Virus record (IMG/VR): IMGVR_UViG_3300028556_000038
Span: 1 to 23,425 of that record
Reading direction: 5' to 3' (one strand)
Source of the DNA: a virus
DNA: 23,425 nucleotides
Program-made: the position numbers and the translations under genes
The notes under the pieces: generated by a model
What the model was told of the DNA's origin: nothing
The model's input: only the letters and a program-made list of their open reading frames with translations
Databases searched by the model: none
Shown: piece by piece, positions 1 through 5,932 of the stretch
Numbering within the stretch: the first letter of the stretch is position 1
Layout of the letters: each line of letters begins with the position of its first letter

Positions 1-409
1 GCCTCCAATGATAAAAGATTTCATAGTTCCGCTTATGATCATACTTTATCAGTTTGTTGTATAGGTGCCTAGGGGACCATGTAAAGCCTATTTTGATGCC
101 TGTCAAGTTCCTAGCAAGCTCATTACACATGGGAATGGTTAGTGGTATCCATTTGAACTTGCATCTTTCCTGCACATCTATGGAGATGACTGCTTCGACA
201 TTGGGCTGCGCTTGGGCTTTATCGATGATTTGTTTACTCCTCGTATAACCTGCCATGGCATATTGAACGCCATCACTTCCCATGCGAAAGCCTACCCATC
301 GATCCCCTTGGTGGGTATATATATCCACATGCTTGAAACGACGGGAGAAGGTAAATAGGTTCATGAGTAGGTGTCGGGTCTGGTTGTGAAACACTAGGAT
401 TGCCATCAT
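1..409 (-). CDS. Hypothetical phage protein, 3' end cut by window edge
   Basis: The reading frame is open from ATG at 409 to the window edge, giving 136 residues with no stop. The start overlaps the stop of the upstream gene as ATGA, the normal coupling in this operon, which is why I prefer it to a second ATG at 364. A central stretch has a Cys in a TIPMCNELARNLTGI context, followed by a W-x-P-x-x-L-Y motif. From memory this resembles a group of small phage proteins with a conserved Cys before a LxGI turn and a later W-[ST]-P-x-x-L-Y segment, possibly papain-like, but I cannot confirm membership. Being partial, its true length is unknown. It is the last visible gene of the minus-strand operon headed by the small terminase. 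Confidence 0.6.
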   Translation of the reverse strand, partial: MMAILVFHNQTRHLLMNLFTFSRRFKHVDIYTHQGDRWVGFRMGSDGVQYAMAGYTRSKQIIDKAQAQPNVEAVISIDVQERCKFKWIPLTIPMCNELARNLTGIKIGFTWSPRHLYNKLIKYDHKRNYEIFYHWR

Positions 410-666
410 TGGACTGGCACCTGAATACTATCATCTGGAATAAGGATTCGATTTTCATTGTCGCGTGTCTCACAGTGGCCGAGGGTTAGGAAAAAGTTAT
501 CGAGTTTGAACTTAGCCTCGAAGTTAAAGCGCTTGCCGTTCACGGTAATATCCGCTTTGAAGGTGCGCCATTTGCCATCGTTACAGCGAAAGCGTACTTG
601 CTTGTACATGGATTTAATGAGCGCTGCTTGTAGCTCATTGAATTGTGATAGGCGAAACACGGTCAT
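406..666 (-). CDS. Hypothetical phage protein, 86 aa
   Basis: This 86-residue protein is coupled to both neighbours by ATGA overlaps (start with the gene above it, stop with the gene below), which is the main evidence that it is expressed. It has alternating charged and aromatic residues and a mid-region reading as successive beta strands (QVRFRCNDGKWRTFKADITV, then GKRFNFEAKFKLDNFFLTLG), suggesting a small beta-sheet protein. There is no signal peptide, membrane segment or recognisable catalytic motif. Its position among late genes fits a minor virion or assembly role, but that is inference from context only. Confidence 0.6.
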   Translation of the reverse strand: MTVFRLSQFNELQAALIKSMYKQVRFRCNDGKWRTFKADITVNGKRFNFEAKFKLDNFFLTLGHCETRDNENRILIPDDSIQVPVQ

Positions 667-836
667 ACTTTGTTATATACCTCAAGCATTTTAGAAACAA
701 AAAGTGCCATAGAATGTAGACCACCCACTGCATAGGATACGGATGGATTTTTACTTTCGACTTGCATTAACTTTTCTAATCCTGCATTGAGTAGATCAAG
801 TGATTCGTTGATCAATGTTATTTCTGTTGGCGTCAT
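663..836 (-). CDS. Hypothetical small protein, 57 aa
   Basis: Translation from ATG at 836 gives 57 residues beginning MTPTEITLINESLDLLNAGL and ending LEVYNKV. The sequence looks amphipathic and mostly helical, with no Cys cluster or membrane segment. Its TGA overlaps the ATG of the next gene (ATGA). An AAGGA lies about 10 bases before the start. It overlaps the upstream gene by 41 bases, which is more than usual here, so a later start (an internal ATG at residue 24) is possible. Function unknown. Confidence 0.5.
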   Translation of the reverse strand: MTPTEITLINESLDLLNAGLEKLMQVESKNPSVSYAVGGLHSMALFVSKMLEVYNKV

Positions 837-1059
837 AAAGTGGAGTTCCTTGTTTGCTACGTAGTATTAATTCGATACCAGTTAATGTTTCTAGGATTTT
901 ATGCAACAATGTTGAAATAGTTGGATGTTCAAATGAGCCAGTTTCTACTTTGGGTATTGCAGAATTAAAGCCTGTGGTTGCGCGATGCGCTTCTTGTATC
1001 TGTTCGAGAATAGTTGGGCTATTGTTAACGAGTACTTCGGGGGTTAGTAATCCTTGCAT
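796..1059 (-). CDS. Hypothetical phage protein, 87 aa
   Basis: The ATG at 1059 shares one base with the TAA of the preceding gene (TAATG) and has AGGA eight bases upstream, a good ribosome site. The 87-residue product has a Pro/Thr-rich start, then a helical middle (STLLHKILETLTGIELILRS). No domain is recognised. The 3' end runs 41 bases into the next gene in another frame. Context is the small-terminase operon, so a packaging or head accessory role is possible but unsupported by sequence. Confidence 0.55.
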   Translation of the reverse strand: MQGLLTPEVLVNNSPTILEQIQEAHRATTGFNSAIPKVETGSFEHPTISTLLHKILETLTGIELILRSKQGTPLYDANRNNIDQRIT

Positions 1060-1238
1060 TATTTATGTCCTATCTTACGTAGAGTTTTAGCAAGTCTAGC
1101 ACGTTGACCTTCTTTGCCCTTCTTTTTAGCTGCGGAATTCAATTTACTTGCGGGGATTTTCTCGCCCTTTTTGATGTGCAATTCTTTTCGCAACGCTCCC
1201 GGTTTTTTTATCGCTCCCGCTATCCAGTGCTTCGTCAT
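1059..1238 (-). CDS. Small basic phage protein overlapping the 3' end of the small-terminase gene
   Basis: ATG at 1238 opens a 59-residue frame: MTKHWIAGAIKKPGALRKEL, then a Lys/Arg-rich remainder ending TLRKIGHK. I recognise this as a widespread small phage protein type, starting with a W-I-A-G-A-I-K-K-P-G-A-L-like segment and carrying a KIPA-K-L motif and a RARLAxTLRK end. Its function is not established to my knowledge. About 95 bases of it lie inside the upstream terminase frame in a different phase. The stop is fused with the next start (TAATG). The family resemblance and conserved coupling make this call stronger than its length alone would. Confidence 0.75.
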   Translation of the reverse strand: MTKHWIAGAIKKPGALRKELHIKKGEKIPASKLNSAAKKKGKEGQRARLAKTLRKIGHK

Positions 1239-1653
1239 TCAATTTCGCTCCTACTGATTTCCCTTGTCGTTTCTCAAAGCGCGCACCAAGTGCTGCAATT
1301 TGTGCTTCGAGTTTCTCAAACTTATCGCCGTTCTGACTATAACCTTCGCGATGTCTACGTTCAAGTAGCCAAGCTGCTGCTGTCCAGGTATTTATCTTCT
1401 GTCCTGCTGCTTTAACTAATTCTAACAATTCTTGCGCTGCATCGCCTTCAGCTTTTTTAAGAGCAAGACACAGACGGCTATAAACTGTATCAATATTATT
1501 TTCTATATCTTCTTCGCCTTTCATGCGCCAGCGATAAAAAGTTCGCTCGTCAACTTCGGCATATTGGGCAGCAAGCTTATACGTCATATTTTTTCTGACG
1601 CATTCAGCCATCACTAAAATCAAATCATCGTTAAGGATATCGCGTCTGGGCAT
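1144..1653 (-). CDS. Small-terminase-like DNA-binding protein
   Basis: The 169-residue product looks like a small terminase subunit, which recognises the packaging site and hands DNA to the large ATPase/nuclease subunit. Residues about 8-45 form a helix-turn-helix (DLILVMAECVRKN, MTYKLAAQYAEV, DERTFYRWRMKGE) of the kind in TerS N-terminal domains. Residues about 50-105 give the helical oligomerisation region seen in this group, including LCLALKKAEGDAAQELLELV and TAAAWLLERRHREGYS. The tail is a coiled-coil-like EKLEAQIAALGARFEKRQ, then Lys/Arg-rich. It heads a minus-strand operon. The large subunit is not adjacent but about 16 kb away, which is uncommon. Another HTH protein of phages with the same layout is possible. 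Confidence 0.7.
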   Translation of the reverse strand: MPRRDILNDDLILVMAECVRKNMTYKLAAQYAEVDERTFYRWRMKGEEDIENNIDTVYSRLCLALKKAEGDAAQELLELVKAAGQKINTWTAAAWLLERRHREGYSQNGDKFEKLEAQIAALGARFEKRQGKSVGAKLNDEALDSGSDKKTGSVAKRIAHQKGRENPRK

Positions 1654-1698
1654 GCCTAATTATTGCACTTTTATCCCCCATCAATCAAAATTATTATT

Positions 1699-1736
1699 GT
1701 AAACCCCTTGTTTACCCCTTACGCCTTTGGTATCAT
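1699..1736 (+). promoter_or_regulatory. Candidate sigma70 promoter with overlapping operator palindrome
   Basis: TTGTTT (1708-1713) and TATCAT (1731-1736) are separated by 17 bases and point at the plus-strand gene cluster starting at 1767. An inverted repeat GTAAAC-CCCTT-GTTTAC (1699-1715) covers the -35 box, so a dimeric repressor could block it. The first gene also has AGGAG before its ATG. The -10 is one base from consensus, the -35 is weak. Inference from sequence only. Confidence 0.4.
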
Positions 1737-1766
1737 TATCTCACTCGATAAATAGGAGCGTCACGA

Positions 1767-1967
1767 ATGTCATACCGAACCTTACAGATACTAAACGTCA
1801 TCATTATCACGATATGCTTGTACAAATCCGTATGGGCATGGATGTTTACAGACGACCATTTTTTCATGCCGCTAACCTATATTGTAATCGCTTGGGCTGG
1901 TATGTGGTTCATGGATGAAATAAGTTTCCGGGCTAACTTTGAAGAATTCAAAAAGAGGAATAAATAA
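1767..1967 (+). CDS. Small two-span membrane protein
   Basis: First gene of the plus-strand accessory cluster, with AGGAG eight bases before the ATG. The 66-residue product has two hydrophobic segments (about residues 8-25 and 33-50) separated by a short MFTDDHFF turn, and a charged tail ending EFKKRNK. This suggests an inner-membrane hairpin. Size and topology would fit a holin, but it is far from the lysozyme and in a different operon, so I do not call it one. An immunity or superinfection role is equally possible. Its last base is shared with the next gene's ATG. Confidence 0.6.
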   Translation: MSYRTLQILNVIIITICLYKSVWAWMFTDDHFFMPLTYIVIAWAGMWFMDEISFRANFEEFKKRNK

Positions 1968-2248
1968 TGGATGCACGACATAAGAAGCTATTAGAGTATG
2001 GTCAAGAATTAGAGAACGAAATTCTTGAAGTCATAGATAATTTTCTAGGTAAAAATGATTCTAAGTTGAGTTTAGGAATCCCACTTCCAATAATATTAAT
2101 ATCATTATACGCTGTAACGCGTAGTCTCTTTTGTATGAGTGACAAAAGTAAAAAACATTGGTCAATGCTAGAGAAGAAATTTCAACGAGATTCGATGGCA
2201 TGTATAGACTTGTATGAAAAAATAGCCAAGGATAATAAAAAATGCTAG
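1967..2248 (+). CDS. Hypothetical protein with one hydrophobic segment, 93 aa
   Basis: The start abuts the previous stop (TAATG). The 93-residue product begins with a charged helical region (MDARHKKLLEYGQELENEI), has a single hydrophobic stretch near residues 36-52 (LGIPLPIILISLYAV), and ends in a charged helix. It may be a single-span membrane or membrane-associated protein. No family is recognised. It overlaps the next small frame by seven bases. Confidence 0.55.
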   Translation: MDARHKKLLEYGQELENEILEVIDNFLGKNDSKLSLGIPLPIILISLYAVTRSLFCMSDKSKKHWSMLEKKFQRDSMACIDLYEKIAKDNKKC

Positions 2249-2328
2249 ACCTACTCTGCCACCCCTACGCTACCGTCATAGCAAGTTTAGTATTGGGCTA
2301 CATTTTTAAGATGTGGAGGGATGAATAA
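2242..2328 (+). CDS. Tiny membrane peptide, 28 aa
   Basis: A 28-codon frame from ATG at 2242 encodes MLDLLCHPYATVIASLVLGY followed by IFKMWRDE. The central hydrophobic run and positively charged end suggest a single membrane span. Its TAA is directly followed by the next gene's ATG, and its start overlaps the upstream stop, so it fills the space between two genes exactly. Such packing supports translation, but the length makes it tentative. Function unknown. Confidence 0.45.
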   Translation: MLDLLCHPYATVIASLVLGYIFKMWRDE

Positions 2329-2526
2329 ATGGAATACGACGACGAGGATGCCGCCGCTCTATATTGGAAAAAATATCGTGCAGCCATTAAAAAATATAAA
2401 TTGGATAATACAGAGGGATATACCGTATTAGATTACATGTACGATTCTTTTTTCTGTGGGTTTTTCACTGGAAGAGATTACGAGAAAGAGAAAAAAGAAT
2501 CTGGCTTAATTGAGGTGCCGAAATGA
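2329..2526 (+). CDS. Hypothetical acidic/Tyr-rich protein, 65 aa
   Basis: The product is 65 residues, very rich in Tyr, Asp and Lys (MEYDDEDAAALYWKKYRAAI), with an aromatic middle YMYDSFFCGFFTGRDYEKEK. The FF-GF-GRDYEKE pattern resembles the short Gly-Tyr patches in other small phage proteins of this window, but I recognise no family. GGAGG lies about 10 bases before the ATG. The stop overlaps the next start (ATGA). Confidence 0.55.
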   Translation: MEYDDEDAAALYWKKYRAAIKKYKLDNTEGYTVLDYMYDSFFCGFFTGRDYEKEKKESGLIEVPK

Positions 2527-2783
2527 TACAGATCTGCGCCAAATGCGGCCATGAATGTTTATGCGTTAACTGTGACGAAAATAAATTAATATCAAATATA
2601 CCATTGGTAGTTAAGCACCTAGAAAAAGAAATGCCAATAATCATATTTACGTGCTCACATTGCCATGTTGAATTATTCAGAAGTATAACTTACGAAAATA
2701 AAACATTTAGTAAAAACTACTGCTTAATATGCGCAATAAAGCTAGAAGATGAAGCATGGAAATATAGGGAATTAGATAAATGA
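2523..2783 (+). CDS. Cys-rich zinc-ribbon-like protein, 86 aa
   Basis: Eight cysteines lie in pairs: C-A-K-C-G-H-E-C-L-C-V-N-C near the N-terminus, C-S-H-C in the middle, and C-L-I-C near the end. This pattern fits one or two zinc-binding sites. The N-terminal CxxCGxECLxC motif recurs in the next gene (CLVCGDECLAC), so the two may be related or bind the same kind of partner. Both ends are ATGA-coupled. It is presumably a cytoplasmic protein made early; the target is unknown. Confidence 0.6.
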   Translation: MIQICAKCGHECLCVNCDENKLISNIPLVVKHLEKEMPIIIFTCSHCHVELFRSITYENKTFSKNYCLICAIKLEDEAWKYRELDK

Positions 2784-2968
2784 CAATCTCACCCGCAATG
2801 CACGAATTACTTATTGCTCACGAAGCTATGTCACAAAAGTACTATGACTGTATCGCTTTCATCAAGCGCGTTAAACACATGAGTTGTTGTCTTGTATGTG
2901 GTGATGAATGCTTGGCATGTGATGCACAACAATTATTAATGGAAATGGAAATTAAAAATGAAATTTGA
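2780..2968 (+). CDS. Small Cys-cluster protein, 62 aa
   Basis: The 62-residue product has a helical N-terminal half (MTISPAMHELLIAHEAMSQK) and a C-terminal Cys cluster CCLVCGDECLACDAQQLL that echoes the preceding protein. Four or five Cys in such a short span suggest a single zinc site. Its TGA lies inside the next gene, overlapping by 11 bases. No family is recognised. Confidence 0.55.
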   Translation: MTISPAMHELLIAHEAMSQKYYDCIAFIKRVKHMSCCLVCGDECLACDAQQLLMEMEIKNEI

Positions 2969-3155
2969 AGATTGGTTGAGAAAGCAGAAAAAACGAAATG
3001 ATCCGATTGGCGATCTTGCGAATGACTACATTGCAACACGGAGTAGAGGCGCAATAGAAAAAAGTCCTCACTGGTCGGGCGCATGTTTTAAAGCGCAAGA
3101 TGCGTTAGTGGAAGCGAAAAAAGAATTCGAACAATATAAAAAGGAGATAATGTAA
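2958..3155 (+). CDS. YozE/SAM-like small phage protein
   Basis: The N-terminus MKFEDWLRKQKKRNDPIGDL plus ANDYI matches the pattern F-xx-WL-xx-Q-xx-R-x-D-P-I-G-D-L-A-x-D found in small YozE SAM-like proteins of Bacillus and in many phages. Those are helical bundles of about 65-75 residues without a settled function. The second half here (KSPHWSGACFKAQDALVEAK) continues as helix. Length, 65 residues, fits. It overlaps the neighbour upstream by 11 bases and shares a base with the next start. The match is from memory of the motif, not from a search. Confidence 0.55.
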   Translation: MKFEDWLRKQKKRNDPIGDLANDYIATRSRGAIEKSPHWSGACFKAQDALVEAKKEFEQYKKEIM

Positions 3156-3496
3156 TGCGCTGCCTATACTGCGGTACCTTCGTTGAAGACGTACGCGATC
3201 GAGAAGAACGAATCGATTATTACTGTGACAATTGCAAAATTGGTTTTAAATCTAATACATCAAAAATTATTCCCTTTAATGACGGTTATCATCAAGGCTA
3301 CAAAGATGCGTTATTCTTTGCGATAGATGGATTAAACATAACAATATTAAATAGTATAAAAACATGGCCGTCACAAGCATTTGATGTTATCGATGAATAC
3401 AAAGTGTTAATTTACAATGCTATATCTTGCCACTCCGGCCCTCAGGCTGACCAACCCCAGTCGGATACTTTGGGTAGGTGCTTACGTACTGAGTAA
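3155..3496 (+). CDS. Zinc-ribbon hypothetical protein with unusual C-terminal extension
   Basis: Two Cys pairs (MRCLYCG and YYCDNCKIGFKS) form a short zinc ribbon in residues 1-30. A following segment, FNDGYHQGYKDALFFAIDGL, resembles FDKGYEEGFSIALDGI in the gene at 7145, so a shared Gly-Tyr/Ala-Asp-Gly helical module is present in both. The last roughly 25 residues (after NAISCH) are Pro/Gln-rich, unlike the rest, and overlap by 77 bases the convergent gene on the other strand. This looks like a frame that lost its native stop at a recombination seam. Last gene of the plus-strand cluster. Confidence 0.5.
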   Translation: MRCLYCGTFVEDVRDREERIDYYCDNCKIGFKSNTSKIIPFNDGYHQGYKDALFFAIDGLNITILNSIKTWPSQAFDVIDEYKVLIYNAISCHSGPQADQPQSDTLGRCLRTE

Positions 3497-3698
3497 CGTG
3501 TTTAACTTCATGAGCCGGGTAGTGACGCTTCTCGGCTTCATGTTCGCTGCAATACATGGAACCTTGGTTTGCCATGTAGCAACAGCCTGGACAGCGGCAA
3601 TTGCTGTGTAACATGCGATTCGATTTCTCGCGGTCTTCGGTCATTGATCGGGAGCGTGGTTCGCCGCGATCATGCATGGTACGTGCTGCTGGTTTCAT
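3420..3698 (-). CDS. Cys/His-rich hypothetical protein, 92 aa
   Basis: The frame starts at 3698 with an ATGA overlap to the upstream gene, which supports it. It is basic at the N-terminus and carries a Cys/His cluster NCRCPGCCYMANQGSMYCSE followed by HEAEKRH, able to bind one zinc ion. The tail is Tyr/Pro-rich. Function unknown; it is the most promoter-distal gene of the lysozyme/replication operon. Its 3' end overlaps the convergent plus-strand gene. Confidence 0.5.
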   Translation of the reverse strand: MKPAARTMHDRGEPRSRSMTEDREKSNRMLHSNCRCPGCCYMANQGSMYCSEHEAEKRHYPAHEVKHVTQYVSTYPKYPTGVGQPEGRSGKI

Positions 3699-3949
3699 GA
3701 TCCGTACCTCGTTTGGCGATGAACGTTAGTCTTGGTACGGTTTGGCACGGTCTTAAAAACTTCACCAATAGCGGGTACTTTCTTGTGTTCCTGGGCCTTG
3801 TCATTAGGCGTTGGATTACGAGGTTGGTGAGCGGGTTTAGGTCCGCCTGTCATCTGGTAGGGGGCGAGATCGAGGCCGTAAGTGCGCCCTGGCGTACGTA
3901 TTTCACCGGCTGAGACTGACAAATTTTTCGTAATCTTATTGCCCATCAT
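3695..3949 (-). CDS. Hypothetical basic, Pro-rich protein, 84 aa
   Basis: The product is 84 residues, rich in Pro, Thr, Arg and Lys and poor in hydrophobics, so probably mostly disordered (MMGNKITKNLSVSAGEIRTP, then GGPKPAHQPRNPTPND). The start lies two bases after the previous stop and the stop overlaps the next start as ATGA. No motif recognised. Its position next to the lysozyme fits a late gene. Confidence 0.5.
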   Translation of the reverse strand: MMGNKITKNLSVSAGEIRTPGRTYGLDLAPYQMTGGPKPAHQPRNPTPNDKAQEHKKVPAIGEVFKTVPNRTKTNVHRQTRYGS

Positions 3950-3951
3950 GG

Positions 3952-4158
3952 TTAAGAACCCCTATCGACGTAGATTGGATTGGCCATCATATTTTTGACT
4001 TTGCGCATAGTGGCACCGTGTGATTTCTTGATGCCTGCGAGGATCTTGGGTTGTTCTTCGCGATGGATCTTGAGTTCCGCCTCCGTAGGCTGACGATGCG
4101 TTTTGGCACCGCTGCTAGCGAGTGTGGTTGCGGGGATCTGTTTAGGTAAATCGGCCAT
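3952..4158 (-). CDS. Hypothetical small basic protein, 68 aa
   Basis: GGAGGACAAAC precedes the ATG, a strong ribosome site. The 68-residue product (MADLPKQIPATTLASSGAKT, then PTEAELKIHREEQPK) ends in a basic helix with MRKVKNMMANPIY. It resembles small phage structural or chaperone-like proteins only in size and charge. No family recognised. It lies directly downstream of the lysozyme with a 37-base gap. Confidence 0.5.
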   Translation of the reverse strand: MADLPKQIPATTLASSGAKTHRQPTEAELKIHREEQPKILAGIKKSHGATMRKVKNMMANPIYVDRGS

Positions 4159-4195
4159 GTTTGTCCTCCAAGGTAATTAACTTTAGCGCATTTTT

Positions 4196-4630
4196 TTACA
4201 GATTGCCAGTCTCCATAATCATGGCAAGGTGTTCGGCGCGTTTGCCGACCTCTTTGGCCCAGAGGCTAGAACGCATCTCTTCCGCTGCCCTGTGGTAATC
4301 CTTAGCTTGGATAGCCGCAATCATGGCTTTGAAACCTAAAAAGGATTGAATGCCCACGTTAAACGTCATGTCAATCAAGGCAAGCTTGCGGGCATTGTCG
4401 AGGTCGCGATAAAACGGACACAGACGCCACAAATCGTTCTCACATCGAACGATATCGTTATCCAGCAAGTACATGGCCTCCCCGACCGTTAAGCCCGTGG
4501 TAACGAGATTTCGGCCTATCCCCACCGTCAATACGCCTTGGGTATCGGCATAGACAAATTGGCGATAACCTTCCTCGTCCATGAGTTGAGTTTTGAGCTT
4601 GTTGCGTATTTCAGGGGGTATGCGGAGCAT
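4196..4630 (-). CDS. Endolysin, T4-type lysozyme (glycoside hydrolase 24)
   Basis: This enzyme would cut the beta-1,4 bond between N-acetylmuramic acid and N-acetylglucosamine in peptidoglycan and so lyse the host. The catalytic triad of T4 lysozyme is in place: Glu20 in DEEGYR, Asp29 in YADTQG and Thr35 in LTVGIGRNL, with spacings 9 and 6 as in T4. Further family features are ALIDMTFNVG near residue 105 and a C-terminal helical lobe with SSLWAKEVGKRAEHL. At 144 residues it is a single-domain lysozyme, and no signal peptide is visible, so it should need a holin. No convincing holin or spanin is adjacent. The first 20 bases overlap the nuclease gene upstream. Confidence 0.92.
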   Translation of the reverse strand: MLRIPPEIRNKLKTQLMDEEGYRQFVYADTQGVLTVGIGRNLVTTGLTVGEAMYLLDNDIVRCENDLWRLCPFYRDLDNARKLALIDMTFNVGIQSFLGFKAMIAAIQAKDYHRAAEEMRSSLWAKEVGKRAEHLAMIMETGNL

Positions 4631-4934
4631 GGCCTCTCTCCCGGATCTGGTTAACCAAGGTATCCGCCTCTTCCAGGCTAGACACGATTTGGACGCAGCC
4701 TAGCCACTCGTTGAAAAAGCGTTGTTCGTCAGGAGTAAGTTTACGCTGGGAAGGAGTCTTTGCGCCATCTTTCACTTCAACGAGGAAGATCACCCGAGTC
4801 CAGGGATCGAGACACACCAAGTCCGGGAATCCTTGGCCCACATTGGACGTAACTCGGACAATCACGTCTAAGCTCCGTAAACGCTCTACAATCGTCGATT
4901 GTGTTTTGTCGGTCCTTGCAGCCCATCTCGGCAT
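4611..4934 (-). CDS. VRR-NUC domain nuclease
   Basis: A 107-residue single-domain nuclease of the PD-(D/E)XK superfamily, VRR-NUC type. The core is GQGFPDLVCL (Asp38), FLVEVKDG (Glu53, Lys55), then SQRKLTPDEQRFFNEW with the Gln typical of this group. Stand-alone VRR-NUC proteins are common in phage replication modules, where they are thought to act on branched or flapped DNA. The physiological substrate is not settled. GGAGACGATA precedes the ATG. Placement between the replication genes and the lysozyme fits a role in replication or recombination intermediates. Confidence 0.88.
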   Translation of the reverse strand: MPRWAARTDKTQSTIVERLRSLDVIVRVTSNVGQGFPDLVCLDPWTRVIFLVEVKDGAKTPSQRKLTPDEQRFFNEWLGCVQIVSSLEEADTLVNQIRERGHAPHTP

Positions 4935-5012
4935 TATCGTCTCCCTGCGCTCAAATTTGACCCCTTCCTTGCCCTAATGGGCAGCTTCTCGAGGGTTTAG
5001 GTTCGTATCCCT

Positions 5013-5276
5013 TCACTTTTTTGGGTGCTGCCACCTCGCGAGCTTCGCGGCCTTCGCTGCGGCTAAAGCGTCCTCCACGGGTAGCAATCCCTTGAAACAC
5101 TCGATCGCGCCGTCCAAGTCACCCTCGTTCGCAATGACTTGCTCGTCCGCATAGGTCGCCAAGGATTTCTCCGGCTCGCCGTACAAGCGCCCCGCCTGCG
5201 TGATGTAGTGCCGCAGGGTGTGACGCTTCGGAATATTCATCTGCCGTTTAATTTCTTTCATCACATCACTTGTCAT
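5013..5276 (-). CDS. Hypothetical replication-module protein, 87 aa
   Basis: I place the start at 5276 (MTSDVMKEIKRQM), because this gives an 11-base overlap with the previous stop. The frame stays open upstream to 5357, but a start there would lie deep inside the preceding gene. The product is helical and Ala-rich near its end (PVEDALAAAKAAKLARWQHP). No domain recognised. Its GC content looks higher than that of the flanking P-like gene. It lies between replication genes and the nuclease in one operon. Confidence 0.6.
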   Translation of the reverse strand: MTSDVMKEIKRQMNIPKRHTLRHYITQAGRLYGEPEKSLATYADEQVIANEGDLDGAIECFKGLLPVEDALAAAKAAKLARWQHPKK

Positions 5277-5481
5277 GGTGGCGATATTCCTTTTCGGTAC
5301 GCTTATTAACGGCAAGTGTGGCGCGCAATCCGTTAAACCATTTCCTTGCATCTTCAAGATTCATTTTCTTGTCGATGTTATTTTTCGCCATGTATTCTGC
5401 AAGCAATGGTGACGGCGGTGGCTGCGGATCGTCTTCGGTATATTTGAATAACTCGCCGTTTGTTTTTTGATTATCGATCAT
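5266..5481 (-). CDS. Hypothetical small protein, 71 aa
   Basis: The 71-residue product has a Pro-rich stretch (EDDPQPPPSPLLAEYMAKNN) and a basic C-terminal part (KWFNGLRATLAVNKRTEKEY). It overlaps the P-like gene above and the next gene below by 11 bases each, so it is embedded in a translationally coupled run. No motif recognised. A role in replication is suggested by position only. Confidence 0.55.
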   Translation of the reverse strand: MIDNQKTNGELFKYTEDDPQPPPSPLLAEYMAKNNIDKKMNLEDARKWFNGLRATLAVNKRTEKEYRHHDK

Positions 5482-5932
5482 TCGCAGACTCCAATTGTTT
5501 GTGTTTCATTGCATTTGCTTCGCGATAAAATCCTAATGCTTCCCGATACGCGTCCTTGAATTTCTTTCGCAATACATCTTCATTATCATTTCGCATTGCC
5601 CAACTTCCTACTTTATCAAACGCAAGTTTAATCACGGGATGATCAAAGTCGCGCCGTATTGCCGCTTGAAAAGCTTCATCAACGGAAGGCACACCACAAA
5701 ATTTTTCGCATATGCCAATAAACTCGGCAATGCTAGGCGGCCATTCTAGATTCATTCTGCAATGATCGATTGCTTTCGCAATAGCTTCATCACTAATCCC
5801 CGTTAATCCTTTCTTCCATTGTTCAATTGCAATCGCAATAATTTCAGTCGATGTAAAATTATCAGTCCACTTTTTTAGAAAGATAGTCTGAAACATTAAA
5901 AATATTTTCCGCATTTCCTCGTTGCTTCTCAT
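5471..5932 (-). CDS. Replication protein P-like (putative helicase loader)
   Basis: The 153-residue protein fits the lambda P-like group, which brings the host DnaB helicase to the phage origin. Visible marks: MFQTIFLKKWTDNF near the N-terminus, a helix ending GLTGISDEAIAKAIDHC, and the conserved WPPSIAEFIGICEKFCGVPS segment around residues 65-85, which corresponds to the W-P-P-[ST]-xx-E-F motif of such proteins. It follows an O-like gene and overlaps it by 62 bases, matching the O-P order. The first Met (5932) lies far inside the O-like frame, so initiation at a later Met such as residue 13 (5896) is possible. No ATPase motif, as expected for P-type loaders. Confidence 0.7.
   Translation of the reverse strand: MRSNEEMRKIFLMFQTIFLKKWTDNFTSTEIIAIAIEQWKKGLTGISDEAIAKAIDHCRMNLEWPPSIAEFIGICEKFCGVPSVDEAFQAAIRRDFDHPVIKLAFDKVGSWAMRNDNEDVLRKKFKDAYREALGFYREANAMKHKQLESANDR

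Noticed and set aside
54-248. Plus-strand frame of 64 codons at the left edge
   Set aside because: The minus strand here has a long frame coupled by ATGA to the operon, which explains the region better.
273-473. Minus-strand frame of 66 codons
   Set aside because: It is out of phase with the two coupled genes that cover the same bases and has no ribosome site.
1767-1967. Holin call for the two-span membrane protein
   Set aside because: Topology fits, but it lies in an accessory cluster on the opposite strand from the lysozyme, so the evidence is too thin.
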